In this document: positions 62,027-64,000 of the stretch, one piece after another
Layout: the number at the start of each line of letters is the position of its first letter
Position numbering within the stretch: position 1 is the stretch's first letter
From: Chryseobacterium joostei
GTDB lineage: Bacteria > Bacteroidota > Bacteroidia > Flavobacteriales > Weeksellaceae
Length of the DNA: 64,000 nt
Direction: 5' to 3'
Assembly: GCF_003815775.1 (NCBI RefSeq)
Contig: NZ_CP033926.1
Coordinates: 930,001-994,000, forward strand
Made by a program: the position numbers and the translations under genes
The notes under the pieces: model-generated
What the model was told of the DNA's origin: nothing
Databases searched by the model: none
The model's input: only the letters and a program-made list of their open reading frames with translations

Positions 62027-63916
62027 CTATAAACTGTCTACGTCATTCAAAATTTCTTTTTTATCAATATCCGTATCATCTTCTACCACCAGATTTTCAA
62101 GGATAAAAGCCTGTCTGTCCGGGGTATTTTTCCCCATATAAAATTCCAGTAGCTGCTCTATGGTCTGATCTTTTCCTACTACTACTGGTTCCAGGCGGAT
62201 ATCTTTACCAATAAAGTGTTTAAATTCATCCGGAGAAATCTCCCCTAGTCCCTTAAATCGAGTGATTTCAGGATTTTTACCAAGATCATTGAGTGCCTTT
62301 ACTCTTTCTGCTTCTGAATAGCAATACCTTGTTTCTTTTTTATTTCTCACCCTGAATAAAGGGGTCTGAAGAATATAAAGGTGGTTATTTTTAATCAGAT
62401 CAGGGAAAAACTGAAGGAAGAATGTGATCATCAATAGACGAATGTGCATTCCATCCACATCGGCATCGGTTGCAATGATTACCTGATTATATCTTAGATC
62501 TTCTAAGCTTTCCTCAATATTTAAAGCAGCCTGAAGAAGGTTAAATTCTTCATTTTCGTACACCACTTTCTTCGTAAGACCATAACAGTTCAAAGGCTTA
62601 CCTTTTAGTGAAAATACAGCCTGTGTTTCAACATCTCTGGACTTTGTGATAGATCCTGATGCAGAATCTCCCTCGGTGATGAAGATCTGTGTATCTCCTT
62701 TTCTTTCTGCTTTCTGATCATTGTAATGTTGTCTGCAATCACGAAGTTTTTTATTGTGCAGAGATACTTTTTTGGCTCTTTCTCTTGCCAGCTTCTGGAT
62801 TCCGGAAAGTTCCTTTCTTTCTCTTTCTGAGATTAATATCTTTCTTTGAATTGCTTCTGCAATTTCAGGATTCTTGTGCAGGAAGTTATCCAGCTTACTT
62901 TTAAGAAAATCAATAATGAAAGTTCTTACGGTAGGACCATTAGGTCCCATATCATTGGATCCCAGCTTAGTTTTGGTCTGAGATTCAAATACCGGTTCCT
63001 CAACATTGATGGAAATTGCTGCAATAATAGATTTTCTAATATCGGAAGCATCAAAGCTTTTATTAAAAAACTCACGGATTGTCTTCACATATGCTTCACG
63101 GAAAGCATTAAGGTGTGTTCCACCTTGCGTTGTATTCTGTCCGTTTACGAATGAGAAATAGGTTTCTGTTTGAGACTTGTCAGAATGGGTAATTGCAACC
63201 TCAATATCTTCCTCTTTCAAATGAACAATCGGATAAAGAATCTCGCTTTCTAATTCTTCTTCCAACAAATCCTTAAGACCATTTTCAGAAAAATAAGTTT
63301 CTCCGTTGAAAAGAATTTTCAGTCCCGGATTCAAATAGGCATAGTTGCGGAGCATTCTTTCGATATACTCTTTTCTATATTTGAAATGCAGGAATATTTC
63401 CCCATCGGGAACGAATGAAATTTCAGTCCCGTTTCTGTCAGAAGTTTCCTTTTCATCAAAATCTTCTTTAATCATACCGCGGGAAAACTCCGCTGCCTTC
63501 ATCTTTCCGTCACGGAAAGAACGTACCCTGAAATACTCTGAAAGAGCATTTACTGCCTTGGTACCCACCCCATTCAGTCCGACAGATTTCTTGAACGCCT
63601 TACTGTCGTATTTACCTCCGGTATTCATTTTGGAAACAGCATCTACCATTTTTCCCAACGGGATTCCACGACCGAAGTCACGGATGGTAACCTTACCATC
63701 GTCCAGTTTTATTTCAATTCTTTTTCCGGATCTCATCCTGAACTCATCTATCGAGTTGTCCAGAATTTCTTTAAGTAAAATGTAAATACCATCATCCGCG
63801 GAAGAACCATCACCGAGCTTCCCGATGTACATGCCGGGGCGCAGACGGATATGTTCCTGCCAATCGAGGGTTCTGATATTATCTTCGGAGTAGGTTGGAT
63901 TTATTTCTTGTGACAT
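62027..63916 (-). CDS. parE: DNA topoisomerase IV subunit B
   Basis: ATPase subunit of topoisomerase IV, 629 aa. The GHKL ATPase domain shows [24 protein letters not shown], and DFGRGIPLG. The transducer domain and TOPRIM follow, with [10 protein letters not shown] and the acidic [13 protein letters not shown]. The C-terminus ends in the usual gyrase-B block [14 protein letters not shown] start at 63931 is possible, but [13 protein letters not shown] (63916) is the likely N-terminus. A promoter box TACTTTTG (63937-63944) lies 21 nt upstream. It is the first gene of the parE-parC-lipoprotein-rhomboid operon. Confidence 0.94.
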   Translation of the reverse strand: MSQEINPTYSEDNIRTLDWQEHIRLRPGMYIGKLGDGSSADDGIYILLKEILDNSIDEFRMRSGKRIEIKLDDGKVTIRDFGRGIPLGKMVDAVSKMNTGGKYDSKAFKKSVGLNGVGTKAVNALSEYFRVRSFRDGKMKAAEFSRGMIKEDFDEKETSDRNGTEISFVPDGEIFLHFKYRKEYIERMLRNYAYLNPGLKILFNGETYFSENGLKDLLEEELESEILYPIVHLKEEDIEVAITHSDKSQTETYFSFVNGQNTTQGGTHLNAFREAYVKTIREFFNKSFDASDIRKSIIAAISINVEEPVFESQTKTKLGSNDMGPNGPTVRTFIIDFLKSKLDNFLHKNPEIAEAIQRKILISERERKELSGIQKLARERAKKVSLHNKKLRDCRQHYNDQKAERKGDTQIFITEGDSASGSITKSRDVETQAVFSLKGKPLNCYGLTKKVVYENEEFNLLQAALNIEESLEDLRYNQVIIATDADVDGMHIRLLMITFFLQFFPDLIKNNHLYILQTPLFRVRNKKETRYCYSEAERVKALNDLGKNPEITRFKGLGEISPDEFKHFIGKDIRLEPVVVGKDQTIEQLLEFYMGKNTPDRQAFILENLVVEDDTDIDKKEILNDVDSL

Positions 63917-63936
63917 ATATGATTTCAGCAAACATA

Positions 63937-63944
63937 CAAAAGTA
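63937..63944 (-). promoter_or_regulatory. -7 promoter box of parE operon
   Basis: TACTTTTG on the minus strand fits TAnnTTTG and lies 21 nt before the ATG at 63916. No -33 TTG was found at the usual spacing within the window. Confidence 0.5.
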
Positions 63945-64000
63945 CGAAATTGTACAAAATTATCCGAATTTTAAAGTTCATTTTTTTATCAACATTTATC

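Overview
The window comes from a Bacteroidota genome and most likely from a Chryseobacterium-like member of the Weeksellaceae. The evidence is the low GC content, many Bacteroidota-type promoter boxes (TAnnTTTG), a type IX secretion (T9SS) type B sorting domain, a GLPGLI-family protein, M1 and M61 peptidases of flavobacterial type, and TonB-dependent receptors with carboxypeptidase-like N-terminal domains. The assignment is from family knowledge; no database search was possible. Almost all of the window is ordinary chromosome. No insertion sequence, prophage or CRISPR array was seen.

Layout. 1-5594: a tripartite RND efflux operon (TetR, TolC, adaptor, permease), read leftwards and running off the left edge. 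5780-9691: a giant secreted multi-domain protein with a T9SS sorting domain. 9724-15605: housekeeping and unknown genes (CvfB-like RNA-binding protein, DUF4476 protein, dihydrolipoyl dehydrogenase, glycosyltransferase). 15800-21528: recQ, KpsF-type isomerase, a Crp-family regulator with a PfpI/DJ-1-like protein, and tatC. 21794-28068: M1 and M61 peptidases, an orphan histidine kinase and a PBP4-type carboxypeptidase. 28178-33560: a zinc-ribbon protein overlapping peptidase E, a TPR protein, a YdeI-like protein, transaldolase, an acetyltransferase and a GLPGLI protein. 33618-35773: a BlaI/M56 (BlaR1-like) pair with a 12-heptad tail and a clear candidate operator.

36233-43359 holds two convergent pairs that look like one iron or siderophore uptake locus: PepSY membrane protein plus TonB receptor on the plus strand, and TonB receptor plus DUF4374 lipoprotein on the minus strand. 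Both pairs have a dyad at the predicted transcription start. 43959-47478: an unknown secreted protein, a GNAT acetyltransferase, then a likely nucleic-acid repair trio (PF09859-type 2OG-Fe oxygenase, Ada-like zinc protein, methyltransferase). 47662-48182: five tandem initiator tRNA-Met genes separated by conserved hairpins. 48284-51663: a plus-strand run of YrdC/Sua5, CPBP protease, YaaA, PrmC and DUF4180. 51664-52431 is gene-free but contains a promoter, a 14-codon Ile/Thr-rich mini-ORF and three successive hairpins, arranged like an amino-acid attenuator without its operon. 52432-54574: two surface proteins, one lectin-like. 54666-57667: an SDR/epimerase pair and an AraC-family membrane regulator. 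57698-63916: a leftward operon parE, small membrane protein, parC, lipoprotein, rhomboid protease.

The best leads for new biology are the orphan attenuator-like element (52074-52228), the covarying spacer hairpins in the initiator tRNA array, the candidate operators at the BlaI and TonB-receptor promoters, and the Crp-consensus palindrome that doubles as a terminator downstream of a Crp-family gene. Several gene starts were moved inward because a promoter -7 box lies inside or upstream of the longest reading frame.
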